64,000 nucleotides of DNA from RGIG4079 sp045637505 (GTDB lineage Bacteria > Bacteroidota > Bacteroidia > Bacteroidales > Muribaculaceae): positions 14,924 through 78,923 of the forward strand of contig JAZTZO010000003.1 in NCBI GenBank assembly GCA_045637505.1, written 5' to 3'. Below the pieces are notes generated by a model. The model worked only from the letters and a program-made list of their open reading frames with translations. It searched no databases and was not told the DNA's origin. Shown one piece after another: positions 34,028-43,300 of this stretch (position 1 is its first letter; every line of letters starts with the position of its first letter). The translations under genes and the position numbers were made by a program.

Positions 34028-34049
34028 ATATTTTTTAGAGAGAATGTTT

Positions 34050-34544
34050 TTATCTCCTTATAGTGTAGCCTCCAAATTCGTTGGGACCGAATACATGATA
34101 TTGTTGAAGCCCATATTTTTTCTCGGCAGCGGGACCTGAAATGGGGTATCCTGGGGTGTCGTAAACATCATATCGGCTGCCACATTGTGGGCACACAGCT
34201 TGAAGTTTTTCTTTGTCGATATATATGCGAATGTTGTAATTGGCCTCAACTGGGCAGGCTAAATCGTAGGCCAATGGTATGTTCATGATGTTGCTCACAA
34301 GCAATACTCCACCAAATCCGGTATAGGTCAATCCGGTGTAGGGGAATCCTGCCGGACGAAGTTCTGATTTGATGAAATAGCGATAGTCGGGGGCTGCCGC
34401 AACGCCATATGTGTTCCACATTCCAATGTTGGAAAATTCAATATTTACAGCAACCGGTGGTATGCGGTCGTCGTTGATGGTGTCGCACGAGGTGGTGGCA
34501 AGTAGTGATGTGGCTAAAAAAACTATAAGAAGTAGTTTTTTCAT
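34050..34544 (-). CDS. Rieske-like lipoprotein with altered cluster ligands
   Basis: A 164-residue lipoprotein (lipobox LATTSC near residue 20). The C-terminal half looks like a Rieske domain, with box I ACPVEANYN and box II CPQCGSRYDVYDTPGYPISGPAAEKKYGLQQY. In true Rieske proteins the boxes are C-x-H and C-x-x-H. Here the box I histidine is Val and box II is CPQC followed by Gly, so the two histidine ligands are missing. Similar variants occur in Bacteroidota as far as I recall. Cluster binding is doubtful. It is the last gene of the pyrE-argH operon, 6 bp after argH. Confidence 0.7.
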   Translation of the reverse strand: MKKLLLIVFLATSLLATTSCDTINDDRIPPVAVNIEFSNIGMWNTYGVAAAPDYRYFIKSELRPAGFPYTGLTYTGFGGVLLVSNIMNIPLAYDLACPVEANYNIRIYIDKEKLQAVCPQCGSRYDVYDTPGYPISGPAAEKKYGLQQYHVFGPNEFGGYTIRR

Positions 34545-34550
34545 GAGTGG

Positions 34551-35891
34551 TTAAGCGTTTAATAGTTTGTCAAACGCGTTGTGGTATGTGTCAAAGTCAA
34601 ATTGAGCAAAGGTGTTGTTGAATAACTTTGTGATTTGATCGTTGCAAAGGTTGCCTATTGAGCCCTCGTGGGTGTGGTTGATGTCGTAGCGTGGCTCAAA
34701 GTTGCCTGCTTCGATTTCAAGCCCCACTTGCTTGTAGGAATCGCGGAATGGAACTCCGTCAAGAACTCGTTGATTAACTTCTTCTACCGAATACATTAAT
34801 TTATAGCGAGGGTCGGTGGCTACTTCGGTGTTGACTTTTACTTGTGAGAGCATTGTGTCAACCATGTTTATAATATCGATGATTGAATCAAATGCGGGTA
34901 AGAAATTCTCTTTTATTAATTGCAAGTCGCGGAAATATCCCGATGGAAGGTTGTTGGTGATCAATGTAATTTCCATTGGGAGAGCTTGCAATTTGTTGCA
35001 TTTGGCACGAGTCAACTCAAATACATCGGGGTTTTTCTTGTGAGGCATTATTGATGAGCCTGTTGTGAACTCGTCGGGGAGTTTTATGAATCCGAAGTTT
35101 TGAGAGTTGAACATGCAAGCGTCAAACGCTAATTTTGAGAGCGTAGCAGCTATTCCAGCAATCGCTTGAGCAACGATGCGCTCGGTTTTGCCACGTCCCA
35201 TTTGTGCATATACTACATTGTAGGCCATTGAGTCAAAACCCAATAGGCGAGTTGTCATTTCGCGATTGAGAGGGAATGATGAGCCATATCCAGCAGCCGA
35301 CCCAAGTGGGTTGCGATTGGCTACTTCATAGGCGGCACGAAGCACGGTGAGGTCATCGGCAAGTGACTCGGCATATGCGCCAAACCATAATCCAAATGAC
35401 GATGGCATGGCAACTTGAAGGTGTGTATATCCGGGGATTATGACATCTTTGTAGCGGTTGCTTTGACTGATGAGGGTGTTGAACAATCGTTTCACTGCAA
35501 TTGCGACATCTTCGATGCGTGAGCGAGTAAACAATTTTAGGTCAACAAGGACTTGGTCGTTGCGTGAGCGACCCGAATGGATTTTCTTACCTACATCGCC
35601 AAGTTTGCGTGTGAGCATCAATTCTACTTGAGAGTGGACATCTTCAATGCCTTCTTCGATTACAAATTTGCCATCGGTGATGACATTGTAGATATTGCGA
35701 AGCTCGGCTAATAGCACATCAAGTTCATTGGCCTCAAGAAGACCGATAGATTGCAACATGGTGATGTGTGCCATTGAGCCAAGTACGTCGTAAGGCGCTA
35801 AATATAGGTCCATTTCTTGGTCGCGCCCTACGGTGTAGGCTTCTACATCGTGATCGACTTTAACGTTTTTCTCCCAAAGTTTTGATGCCAT
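34551..35891 (-). CDS. argH: Argininosuccinate lyase
   Basis: A 446-residue enzyme splitting argininosuccinate into arginine and fumarate, the last step of arginine synthesis. The superfamily signature GSSIMPHKKNPDVFELTRAK is intact. IHSGRSRNDQVLVDLKLFTR and NRNPLGSAAGYGSSFPLNRE are also present. The length is close to the usual 440-460. It is third in the operon after pyrE and an SRPBCC protein, 11 bp downstream of the latter. Confidence 0.96.
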   Translation of the reverse strand: MASKLWEKNVKVDHDVEAYTVGRDQEMDLYLAPYDVLGSMAHITMLQSIGLLEANELDVLLAELRNIYNVITDGKFVIEEGIEDVHSQVELMLTRKLGDVGKKIHSGRSRNDQVLVDLKLFTRSRIEDVAIAVKRLFNTLISQSNRYKDVIIPGYTHLQVAMPSSFGLWFGAYAESLADDLTVLRAAYEVANRNPLGSAAGYGSSFPLNREMTTRLLGFDSMAYNVVYAQMGRGKTERIVAQAIAGIAATLSKLAFDACMFNSQNFGFIKLPDEFTTGSSIMPHKKNPDVFELTRAKCNKLQALPMEITLITNNLPSGYFRDLQLIKENFLPAFDSIIDIINMVDTMLSQVKVNTEVATDPRYKLMYSVEEVNQRVLDGVPFRDSYKQVGLEIEAGNFEPRYDINHTHEGSIGNLCNDQITKLFNNTFAQFDFDTYHNAFDKLLNA

Positions 35892-35902
35892 AATTTAAGG
35901 GT

Positions 35903-36328
35903 TTATTGATTACCGTTGAGTTTTCCTATCATTTCGCCAAAGCGGTCGGCTGCCTCTTGCATTTTGCCGCCAATTAAGGGGCGCAACATGGCAGGAATTT
36001 CAACATCAATAGAGGTAACAACATTTGACGATGTTTCATCGATTGCAGTGATGTCGATAATCATTGACAAGGGAATTGGCGAGCCAATGGTTGAAAACAC
36101 GATATGTCCTGGTGCAGTTCGTTCGGTTACTTTAAATTTTAATTGACCTACTTGAGGAGTGTTGAGACATATTGCGTCGGCTTCAAATGTTACATCGCCA
36201 AGTTTTGCGCGTTCTTCGGCAGGAACTTCGTCGATGCGTTGTTGGAATAGTGATATATCACTGAAGCGGTCAAACAATGCTTCTACAGGTTGATTGACCG
36301 CTACAGGTTTGCTTTCATATTTTGCCAT
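35903..36328 (-). CDS. SRPBCC (START-like) family protein
   Basis: A 141-residue cytoplasmic protein. It matches the polyketide-cyclase/SRPBCC layout, a curved sheet around a long helix: AVNQPVEALFDRFSDISLFQQRID at the start, a central TERTAPGHIVFSTIGSPIPLSMIID, and a final helix (GGKMQEAADRFGEMIGKL). Such folds bind hydrophobic ligands. It sits between pyrE and argH with 21 and 11 bp gaps, so it is cotranscribed; the link to nucleotide or arginine synthesis is unexplained. Confidence 0.85.
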   Translation of the reverse strand: MAKYESKPVAVNQPVEALFDRFSDISLFQQRIDEVPAEERAKLGDVTFEADAICLNTPQVGQLKFKVTERTAPGHIVFSTIGSPIPLSMIIDITAIDETSSNVVTSIDVEIPAMLRPLIGGKMQEAADRFGEMIGKLNGNQ

Positions 36329-36349
36329 AAATCAAGTAGCTTCTAAATA

Positions 36350-37000
36350 TTATTCGGCGTTAGGGTTTGCTGGTACCCAGTTAGCTGGGTCTTTACGCCA
36401 TTCTTTAAGAGTTTCGATATCTTCGGCTTTGATGTAGTTGGTAGCCAAAGCTGCATCGAGCATTGAGTTGTAGTTGCTCAATGTGCGGAGTGTTACACCT
36501 GCTTTACGGAAGTTTTCTACTGCAACAGGGAATTCATAAGTGAAGATTGCTGCCATACCGATAACTTCGCAACCTGCAGCGCGAATAGCTTCTACGGCTT
36601 TAAGACTGCTACCACCTGTTGAGATGAGGTCTTCAATAACTACTACTTTTTGACCAGGTTTGAGGTTGCCTTCAATGAGGTTTTCAAGACCATGGTTTTT
36701 AGGAGTTGCACGAACATATACATAAGGGAGGCCTAAAGTGTCGGCTACAAGAGCACCTTGTGCGATAGCACCGGTAGCAACACCTGCGATAGCATCGGCT
36801 TCGCCAAATTCTTCCATAATCAAACGACAAAGTTCTACTTTAATAAAGCTACGAATGTCGGGGTATGAAAGTGTTTTGCGATTGTCGGTGTATATAGGTG
36901 AATTCCATCCCGAAGCCCAAGTGAAAGGATTATCGGGTTGTAATTTGATAGCACTAATTTTTAATAGCTTTTCAGCTAAAAGTTGTTCCATTTTTTCCAT
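36350..37000 (-). CDS. pyrE: Orotate phosphoribosyltransferase
   Basis: A 216-residue pyrimidine-synthesis enzyme joining orotate and PRPP to give OMP. The PRPP-binding motif is VVVIEDLISTGGSSL, and the orotate region includes FTWASGWNSPIYTDNRKTLSYP. I used the ATG at 37000; a TTG at 37004-37006 would add only two residues. It starts the operon pyrE-SRPBCC-argH-Rieske-like and has a full consensus promoter. Confidence 0.95.
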   Translation of the reverse strand: MEKMEQLLAEKLLKISAIKLQPDNPFTWASGWNSPIYTDNRKTLSYPDIRSFIKVELCRLIMEEFGEADAIAGVATGAIAQGALVADTLGLPYVYVRATPKNHGLENLIEGNLKPGQKVVVIEDLISTGGSSLKAVEAIRAAGCEVIGMAAIFTYEFPVAVENFRKAGVTLRTLSNYNSMLDAALATNYIKAEDIETLKEWRKDPANWVPANPNAE

Positions 37001-37031
37001 ATTCAATATAGGTATTAATTGATTTAAAGTA

Positions 37032-37063
37032 CAAAATTAATGTATGCAATGTGTAATTGCAAA
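37032..37063 (-). promoter_or_regulatory. Consensus promoter of the pyrE operon
   Basis: TTTG (37060-37063), a 20-bp spacer, TAATTTTG (37032-37039), with about 25 nt between it and the ATG. Confidence 0.8.
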
Positions 37064-37222
37064 TAATGATTGGCGATTTTTTAGCAAATACATAAAAAAA
37101 GAGCCGATATTTATAAAAAAAAGGCATTTGATTGGTAAAAAAGGGGAATTTTGGAGGTGTAATTAAACCATTTGTATTTATTTTGCTCTATGTTAAAAAC
37201 GAATCATTAAAACTTTACGATC

Positions 37223-38233
37223 ATGAAAAGGATTTGGAGAATAGTATCAATTGCATTAATATGTGGAGCATTAGCTTCACCACAATTAGATGCTCGTGGA
37301 AGAAATAATAATAGTGGCAATCGCAGCGTAAGCAGTTCATCTACTCGTGGAAATGCATCACGCCCAAGTTCAAGCAATAGTTCACGACCTAGCAACAATA
37401 ATTCACGCCCAGGTGGCAACCATAGTAGCAATAGCAGTGCGCCAAAGCCAGGTAATAATAGTTCACGCCCAGGTGGCAACCATGGTAGCAATAGCAGTGC
37501 GCCAAAACCAGGTAACAATAGTTCACGCCCAGGCGGAAATCATGGTAGCAATAGCAGTGCGCCAAAACCAGGTAACAACAGCTCACGCCCAGGAGGAAAT
37601 CATGGCAGTAATAACAATGCCCCAAAACCAGGTAATAATGGGTATCGCCCCGGTGGAAACCATGGAAATAATCACCGACCAGCGCCACGCCCCGATTATG
37701 GACATGCACATCACAATGCTCCACACCATAATCATGCAGTGCGCCCACATTGCCCACCTCCTCGTCCATACCATCGCCCAACACCTCCACCATCATTCCG
37801 TCCCTATCATGGATGCCCAGTGTTTAGAGGAGTATTTGGTATAACATTTGGCACAACGATAAATCTCTCGCTCGATTATCTCTATCGTAACAGTTACACA
37901 GTATATGGATATGACAATGATGTAATTTATCTACGCAATGTTAATCAATATGGATATATGTGGCCCGATGCAACACTTTATTATAGTGTGAGCGGATTGA
38001 CCGGTTCGCAATTTATGTACTCTACCAACTATAACAATCGCAACCGTTATGACAGTGTTTATAACACATTATATGGCCAATATGGAGCGCCAATAAGTGT
38101 GCAAAACACAGCAAACGGAATAACAGCCACCTGGTGGGGCTATGACGGACAATATATATCACTTGAATATCGTCCTATCTACACCAATAACGGACAACTT
38201 CGCTACTTCACAACCCTCTCATTTGGGATGTAA
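37223..38233 (+). CDS. Secreted protein with 20-residue Gly/Asn/Ser/Pro repeats
   Basis: A 336-residue exported protein. A signal peptide (MKRIWRIVSIALICGALASP) is followed by a low-complexity region with four or five copies of a 20-residue unit (SRPGGNHGSNSSAPKPGNNS, about residues 58-155), then a His/Pro-rich stretch (about 155-205). The C-terminal domain (about 205-336) is folded, rich in Tyr and Trp, and ends YFTTLSFGM. The repeat is encoded by 60-bp DNA units that differ at several bases. It could be a surface or stalk-like protein; the family is unknown. It is alone on the plus strand with its own terminator. Confidence 0.8.
   Translation: MKRIWRIVSIALICGALASPQLDARGRNNNSGNRSVSSSSTRGNASRPSSSNSSRPSNNNSRPGGNHSSNSSAPKPGNNSSRPGGNHGSNSSAPKPGNNSSRPGGNHGSNSSAPKPGNNSSRPGGNHGSNNNAPKPGNNGYRPGGNHGNNHRPAPRPDYGHAHHNAPHHNHAVRPHCPPPRPYHRPTPPPSFRPYHGCPVFRGVFGITFGTTINLSLDYLYRNSYTVYGYDNDVIYLRNVNQYGYMWPDATLYYSVSGLTGSQFMYSTNYNNRNRYDSVYNTLYGQYGAPISVQNTANGITATWWGYDGQYISLEYRPIYTNNGQLRYFTTLSFGM
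37403..37670 (+). repeat. 60-bp tandem repeats within the secreted protein gene
   Basis: Four to five tandem copies of a 60-bp unit, each reading TCACGCCCAGGTGGAAACC or a close variant followed by AGTGCGCCAAAACCAGG. The units differ at scattered third positions. Confidence 0.85.
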
Positions 38234-38277
38234 GATATAAAAGCAATAATTGTTTAGACATAGAATATTACTAAAAT

Positions 38278-38311
38278 AAACCACGGCAACCTGTGAGGGC
38301 TGCCGTGGTTT
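38278..38311. terminator. Bidirectional terminator
   Basis: AAACCACGGCA (38278-38288) and TGCCGTGGTTT (38301-38311) form a perfect 11-bp stem between the convergent secreted-repeat and vWA genes. Confidence 0.8.
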
Positions 38312-38356
38312 ATGTAAGCCAATATAGAATGAAACCTGTATTTTTTTATATAATAA

Positions 38357-39862
38357 TTATTTAACCTTAAATAGTTTTCCGAAATTGTATCCAATGTTGA
38401 TGGTTGCAGCATTTGAACCTCCTGCTGAAACATCAGTCATTAAATATAGCCCATTTCTAAACATTAATCCAAAACGGAAGTCAGCACTAAGGCCTCCCCA
38501 ATAGTTAATGTTGGTTCCTAAACCACACAAGAATTTAATCTTTCTTTCATTGTGGTCTCCAATGGTTGCTAATGCTCCAGCTGCAAAGTCTGCGTCATAT
38601 AAGTAGCCGATAGAGCAGTAACCTCCTAATCCAAATTTATTTGTTAGCGGATAAGCGATATCTAATCCAAATGTAATTTTAGCATCAGCATCACCATCAG
38701 CGACACCATAACCCAATCCAGCATTTAGACCTAATAGCATATGTTTGTTTTTTGTAACTACTGGTTTTGGTGCTTCATATCTAGGTGTGCCATATGTCCA
38801 ACAAACAGGGCCATTATGATTCAACGCTGAAGTACAATACAAGTTAGTCCATTTATTGGTCAGCGTATTTGCTATTTGAGAGAATATTTGAGTTAATTCG
38901 GAAATGTTATTGGCCCATAAAAATTGCGATGGTGTACTCGCTAATGATTGGAGCTTTGTTTTCATCCTGTTCAATTGCTGTGTAGGGACATCGTTTCCTT
39001 GTACTCCGATCATCCAACTGTCAAATAATGTGTTGTTGATTTTTAAATTATGTATTTTATTTTCAACGAAGTTGTGGATCTCATTTGCTGTGTATAATTT
39101 TTCATCTTCAATTTGTGAAGTATTGTCAAGTCCATCGGTAAACGTAATAATATGAACGCCTTCAAAATCCTTAAAGTTATTTGTGTTGGTATATTTAACT
39201 AATTCATCAAGACCTTTATTTAATGCATAATACATAGATGTAGCTGGTTGTCTATTAGTTCTACCATTTATAAACTTATGCATTTCTATTTTATTGGTGG
39301 CAGTAAGTGGAGTAATATCAAATACCTTTGTGTTTTCCATAGTTGAGAAACTTATAATCCCAATTCGAATATTTCCTTGATTTGATGAATTGTACATTTC
39401 ATCAATAAAACTTTTAGCTGAAATTTTAACTTGTTCAAAGTCTGTACCCAAACTGCCGCTGCAGTCAAGAACTAACAAAAAACAGGCATCTTTGTCCATT
39501 CGTTTGTTTGCTGTAGCATTACCTGATTCACTATCTGGCATCCAAACACCATCTTCATAACGCCAATATAAAAGCACTTTATTGTCAAGACTTAGTTTGG
39601 GATTTGTTGTAATGTCATTAAAAATATATACGAGTTTTTCGTTTTCATTCCTTCTCCCAGAAGTGATGCCACCTGAAGAAATATTACTTGAAAATCCTTT
39701 ATACTGAATATTGCTAAGTGTTGAAGAACTTTTGCCGGTAACTAATTGGTCCCCCATGATGTAATATGGGTAGTTTAATGGGTTGTCTTCTTTTTGTGCA
39801 TGTAAGTTCAAACTACCTGCAAATAGACACATAATAAAGCAAAATAAATAAAAATTTCTCAT
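38357..39862 (-). CDS. vWA-domain protein with C-terminal barrel-like region
   Basis: A 501-residue exported protein with a signal peptide ending LNLHAQ. Residues about 125-345 form a von Willebrand A domain with the metal site DCSGS (133-137), SMYYALNKGLDEL and FTDGLDNTSQ. The last 130 residues (LLGLNAGLGYGVADGDAD, then alternating strands to GGSNAATINIGYNFGKLFK) look like a small outer-membrane beta-barrel. The combination would display a vWA domain at the outer membrane. A Cys pair (CTSALNHNGPVC) joins the halves. The role is unknown; it has its own promoter. Confidence 0.75.
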   Translation of the reverse strand: MRNFYLFCFIMCLFAGSLNLHAQKEDNPLNYPYYIMGDQLVTGKSSSTLSNIQYKGFSSNISSGGITSGRRNENEKLVYIFNDITTNPKLSLDNKVLLYWRYEDGVWMPDSESGNATANKRMDKDACFLLVLDCSGSLGTDFEQVKISAKSFIDEMYNSSNQGNIRIGIISFSTMENTKVFDITPLTATNKIEMHKFINGRTNRQPATSMYYALNKGLDELVKYTNTNNFKDFEGVHIITFTDGLDNTSQIEDEKLYTANEIHNFVENKIHNLKINNTLFDSWMIGVQGNDVPTQQLNRMKTKLQSLASTPSQFLWANNISELTQIFSQIANTLTNKWTNLYCTSALNHNGPVCWTYGTPRYEAPKPVVTKNKHMLLGLNAGLGYGVADGDADAKITFGLDIAYPLTNKFGLGGYCSIGYLYDADFAAGALATIGDHNERKIKFLCGLGTNINYWGGLSADFRFGLMFRNGLYLMTDVSAGGSNAATINIGYNFGKLFKVK

Positions 39863-39948
39863 AAACGTAAATTTACGTCTGCTCCTATACAGACAATTTT
39901 GAAATATAGTAAATGTTTTGTTGATATGTTAATAATTGAATAGTTTTG

Positions 39949-39956
39949 CAAATATA
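39949..39956 (-). promoter_or_regulatory. -7 box of the vWA gene
   Basis: A perfect TATATTTG. The -33 region is unclear: a run of eight G residues (minus strand) occupies the spacer and only TTGG or ATTG precedes it. The leader of about 85 nt begins a hairpin GTCTG/CAGAC near the start codon. Confidence 0.55.
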
Positions 39957-40184
39957 GGTAATAAACTACCCCCCCCAATTTTTTAACAATAATTAACTGT
40001 TTGAGGGTGAAATAGGTAGATTTTGTGCTAAAATTGAAAAATTTGGCCTAATGGTCAAGATAAACATCGTTCATCACAACGAGTCACGTTGTGGTTGCGA
40101 GAATTATAATATTGTGTCTCGGTGGTGGAGGTCATAATACTTGAAAAGTTGTTTTATTTTGAGTCAATAAATTTTTTGCAATCC

Positions 40185-40230
40185 CAAAAAGAAATAGTCC
40201 CCGTTGCTTAAATATGTAACGGGGACTATT
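40185..40230 (-). terminator. Intrinsic terminator of the GHL10-like gene
   Basis: AATAGTCCCCGTT (40193-40205) and AACGGGGACTATT (40218-40230) form a perfect 13-bp stem, with CTTTTT following on the minus strand. Confidence 0.85.
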
Positions 40231-40364
40231 ATGGATTGAAAATATCCTAATTGGCTTAAATTTTGGTTTTACTGTAGCTATATTTTATTTTGTTTGAATT
40301 GGAGAATAGAATAGTAATTATAATGATTAGAAACTTTTTTATGAGAATTATATATGAGTTATAT

Positions 40365-43300
40365 TTACTTAATCAAAACTTTTGAAGTTTTATTGCCTTG
40401 ACGGGTGATGTAGAGGCCAGGAGTGAGGTTGTTGGCATCGACTTTTACACCGTGGAGGTTATAATATTCGATAGGAGCCATTGGGGTAGTAATTTCAAGT
40501 TGAATATCTACAACACTTGTTACATTTGTGTCGGTAATGTCGTAGGCACACAATCCACAACCAGGAACATATAGGAATAGACGAACGCAGTTGTTGTCCA
40601 TTGTAATATAGTCGGCCGAACAAGCATATGTTTCACTCCACACATTGCCCAAACCATTTTCGGGAAGCACCCATAGTTGATTCATTCCGCCATAAGTCAA
40701 GTTGGAAGTGGTTTTGACAAGGTTGAATTTGTGACTGTCAGAGTAGAAAGCATCATCGTAGGCATATGCAACATATCCGTTGTCGCCAATGGTAAAGAAT
40801 GTGCCACCATTTGTCAAGTCGCTGTTAGGTGCTACCGATGGATTGGCAAGGAATGAACCTTCGCGCGATGCTGTTGAGAATGAGTAACGGGTGAGTGAGG
40901 TAGATGCCCCGTCGATAAACATGTCGTCGGCAGTGATAGGCAACACGAAAGGAGCAGTGCTGAAATCGGTTGCCGATGTTGGATAGAATGCGTTTACGGT
41001 TTTGATTTCTTCGGTGTAAGAACCATTAGTAAATGTCCATCGTACGATGTATTTATTGTTGGCAGGTACACCTAAAATAGTGAAGTTGCCTGTCGTTACA
41101 TCGCCAATAATTGCAACTCGGTCAAAGCGGCCTTTTGATATTTTAGAGTCGGATGATTTAATGCGTGCAATTTCGGTTACAGCACCAGTTTCAAGGTTAA
41201 CTTGATGCACGATTAGTGGATATGAACTCATCATTGTGAGGTTTGATACACACACATTGCCGTTAGAGTCTTTCATCACATTGTTGCATGGGAAATATCC
41301 TACCGATGCTTCGCTTCCGAGGGTGATGCGACCAATGTGTTCACCTGTAGCTGCACTATATTTTTCGAGGAATGCTGTTGCCGATGAAGAGTTTTCCATA
41401 CGCCCCGAGATGTAAACATAGTCGCCTACTGCAACCATTGTGCGATTGAGCGAACCGCTACTTGCAAATGACATATTGTTAAACCCATTTTTAACCGAGC
41501 GCATCCACACGCTTTCGATGTTGATGCCACCATTTTCGCTATAAGTTGAGGGGTCAACTTTGATAGAATAACCGTTTTCGTATTCGCCTACACCGATAGA
41601 TGTAATGGTGAATGAACGCACATCAGATGGAGAGTCGAGGAATATGCCACCACTACCCACAACTCTCCAATAATATGTGCCCAATCCTATTGAAGACGCA
41701 GGAACTTTTACCCCTCCACCTTTGCCTGCAAATGTTTTTGTTGAAGAAGCAGGGAATGATGCATCAGCCGATACTTCTACTCGATAGTTGGTCATACCAT
41801 TATCTGACTCTAACCAGATGAATGTTACTTCAGATTCAAGGCTTGCACCGTCTTCGGGAGCTATGAGAGGAGGTTTTGGTCCTTGCGTGCGTGCAGGGCT
41901 CTTGAAAGATGCTATTTCGCTTGATGCTGCGATTTTACCAGGTTGCAACGATATCACTTTCCAATAATAAGTGGTGTTGTCTTTGAAATCGGCGATATCA
42001 CTCAAATCAAATGAATATGAATTGGTTTTGATGTCTGTTTGACTATATTTAACTGATGTGCAAGCTGCGTCGTCGCAGATGTAAAGGTTGTATGTCCCAT
42101 TTTCAATTGCACTCCAAGAGAATGTTTGGTCCCATGATGTTGCAGCGCCGTTGATAGGTGATATGAGTGTGACTTTTTCGGCTTCGCCATCGGGGTAGTT
42201 GGCATAAGCAACGGCGTGCTCTTTACCAAATCCGTCATAAACGCACACTGCATACCAATATCCCGATTGTTTATTGGTGGGAAGTGCAAATGAAGGAGAG
42301 TATGTAACATCTAAAAGGTATTGGCCATCAATGCCATCTTCGGTCATAGCCGCTTCGTGGGTTACATTCATAGGTACTGCATATACCGAGTAGCGAATAA
42401 TAGTATTTTTGTGTGGCCCTGTAACGGCAGTCCATGAGAGAGAGCCATTGATGTAGTTGAGGTTGCTGACTGCGTTGTAGTTAGTGACTTGTTTCCAGTC
42501 AATTTCAGGGACAAGGGCTTTTGTGGGGAAACATTCTTTAGCCACAAAGTCGCCATGCTCTTCATATTCACCACAGAAGTATTGGATGCTATAGAAGTTT
42601 GAACCAAATGCTTTTACTCCATTGTCGGCAGCAAATTGGCGTGATTGTTTCACATTATAGACATGTTCTTCCCAGTGTGCTTGAGTGTTTTTGAGGTCTT
42701 CTTGATAACCCATTGCTTGTGCGAGGTCATAGATATTGACGCTGATGCTGCAATGCACATTTTTGAAGTGTTTAGCAAGACCATACCACCAGTTAGAGAT
42801 TTTGCCAAACGATGCCATTGAGTGGTCGTTGTGCCAATAGATTTGTGGTGACATATAGTCAACGATGCCTTTACTCATCCAAGAAAGAGGGTCGGAATAA
42901 AGCGAGGTGTATTGAGTGTCGTAGCCACCGGGCCATATTGACAACCCATATTTGCTTGCTGATGCACCTGCTGTTCCAGGAGGAGCAAGACCAAAACGCA
43001 CTTCGGGACGAGTTTCTTGCACCATGTTATATACATCGGTAATCATTTTGTCGACATTCTCACGACGCCAATCACCAATAGAGAGTGATGTGCCACTATT
43101 TTTCCATAATTGGTAGTCGGGAGCATCAGAGCCTTCAGATGTGCCACCTGTTGGGTAGAAATAGTCGTCGAAAATCATACCCTCAACAGGATATTTTTCG
43201 ATAATCTCTTTACACACTTTCACGATATGTTCGCGAGTGGCATCAAGCCCAGGGTTAAGCACAGTGAAGGTGCCATTAGTGATGAGCCAGCCATTATTTT

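Larger units (their letters stand above)
39863..40364. other. Intergenic region between the vWA and GHL10 genes
   Basis: 502 bp hold the vWA gene's leader and promoter (39949-39956), a short perfect hairpin (CACAACG/CGTTGTG, 40075-40093) of unknown role, and the terminator of the GHL10-like gene (40193-40230). No coding capacity is apparent. Confidence 0.6.

Noticed and set aside
37207..37518. 103-codon minus-strand frame rich in Leu, Pro and Gly
   Set aside because: It is the reverse-strand shadow of the 60-bp repeats; the plus-strand gene has the signal peptide and a folded C-terminal domain.
37403..37670. Possible CRISPR array from regular 60-bp repeats
   Set aside because: The units are contiguous with no unique spacers, and they code in frame for a 20-residue repeat.
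40075..40093. Perfect short hairpin CACAACG/CGTTGTG as a small RNA
   Set aside because: It is only a 7-bp stem with no promoter or terminator pattern; I noted it only as an intergenic structure.
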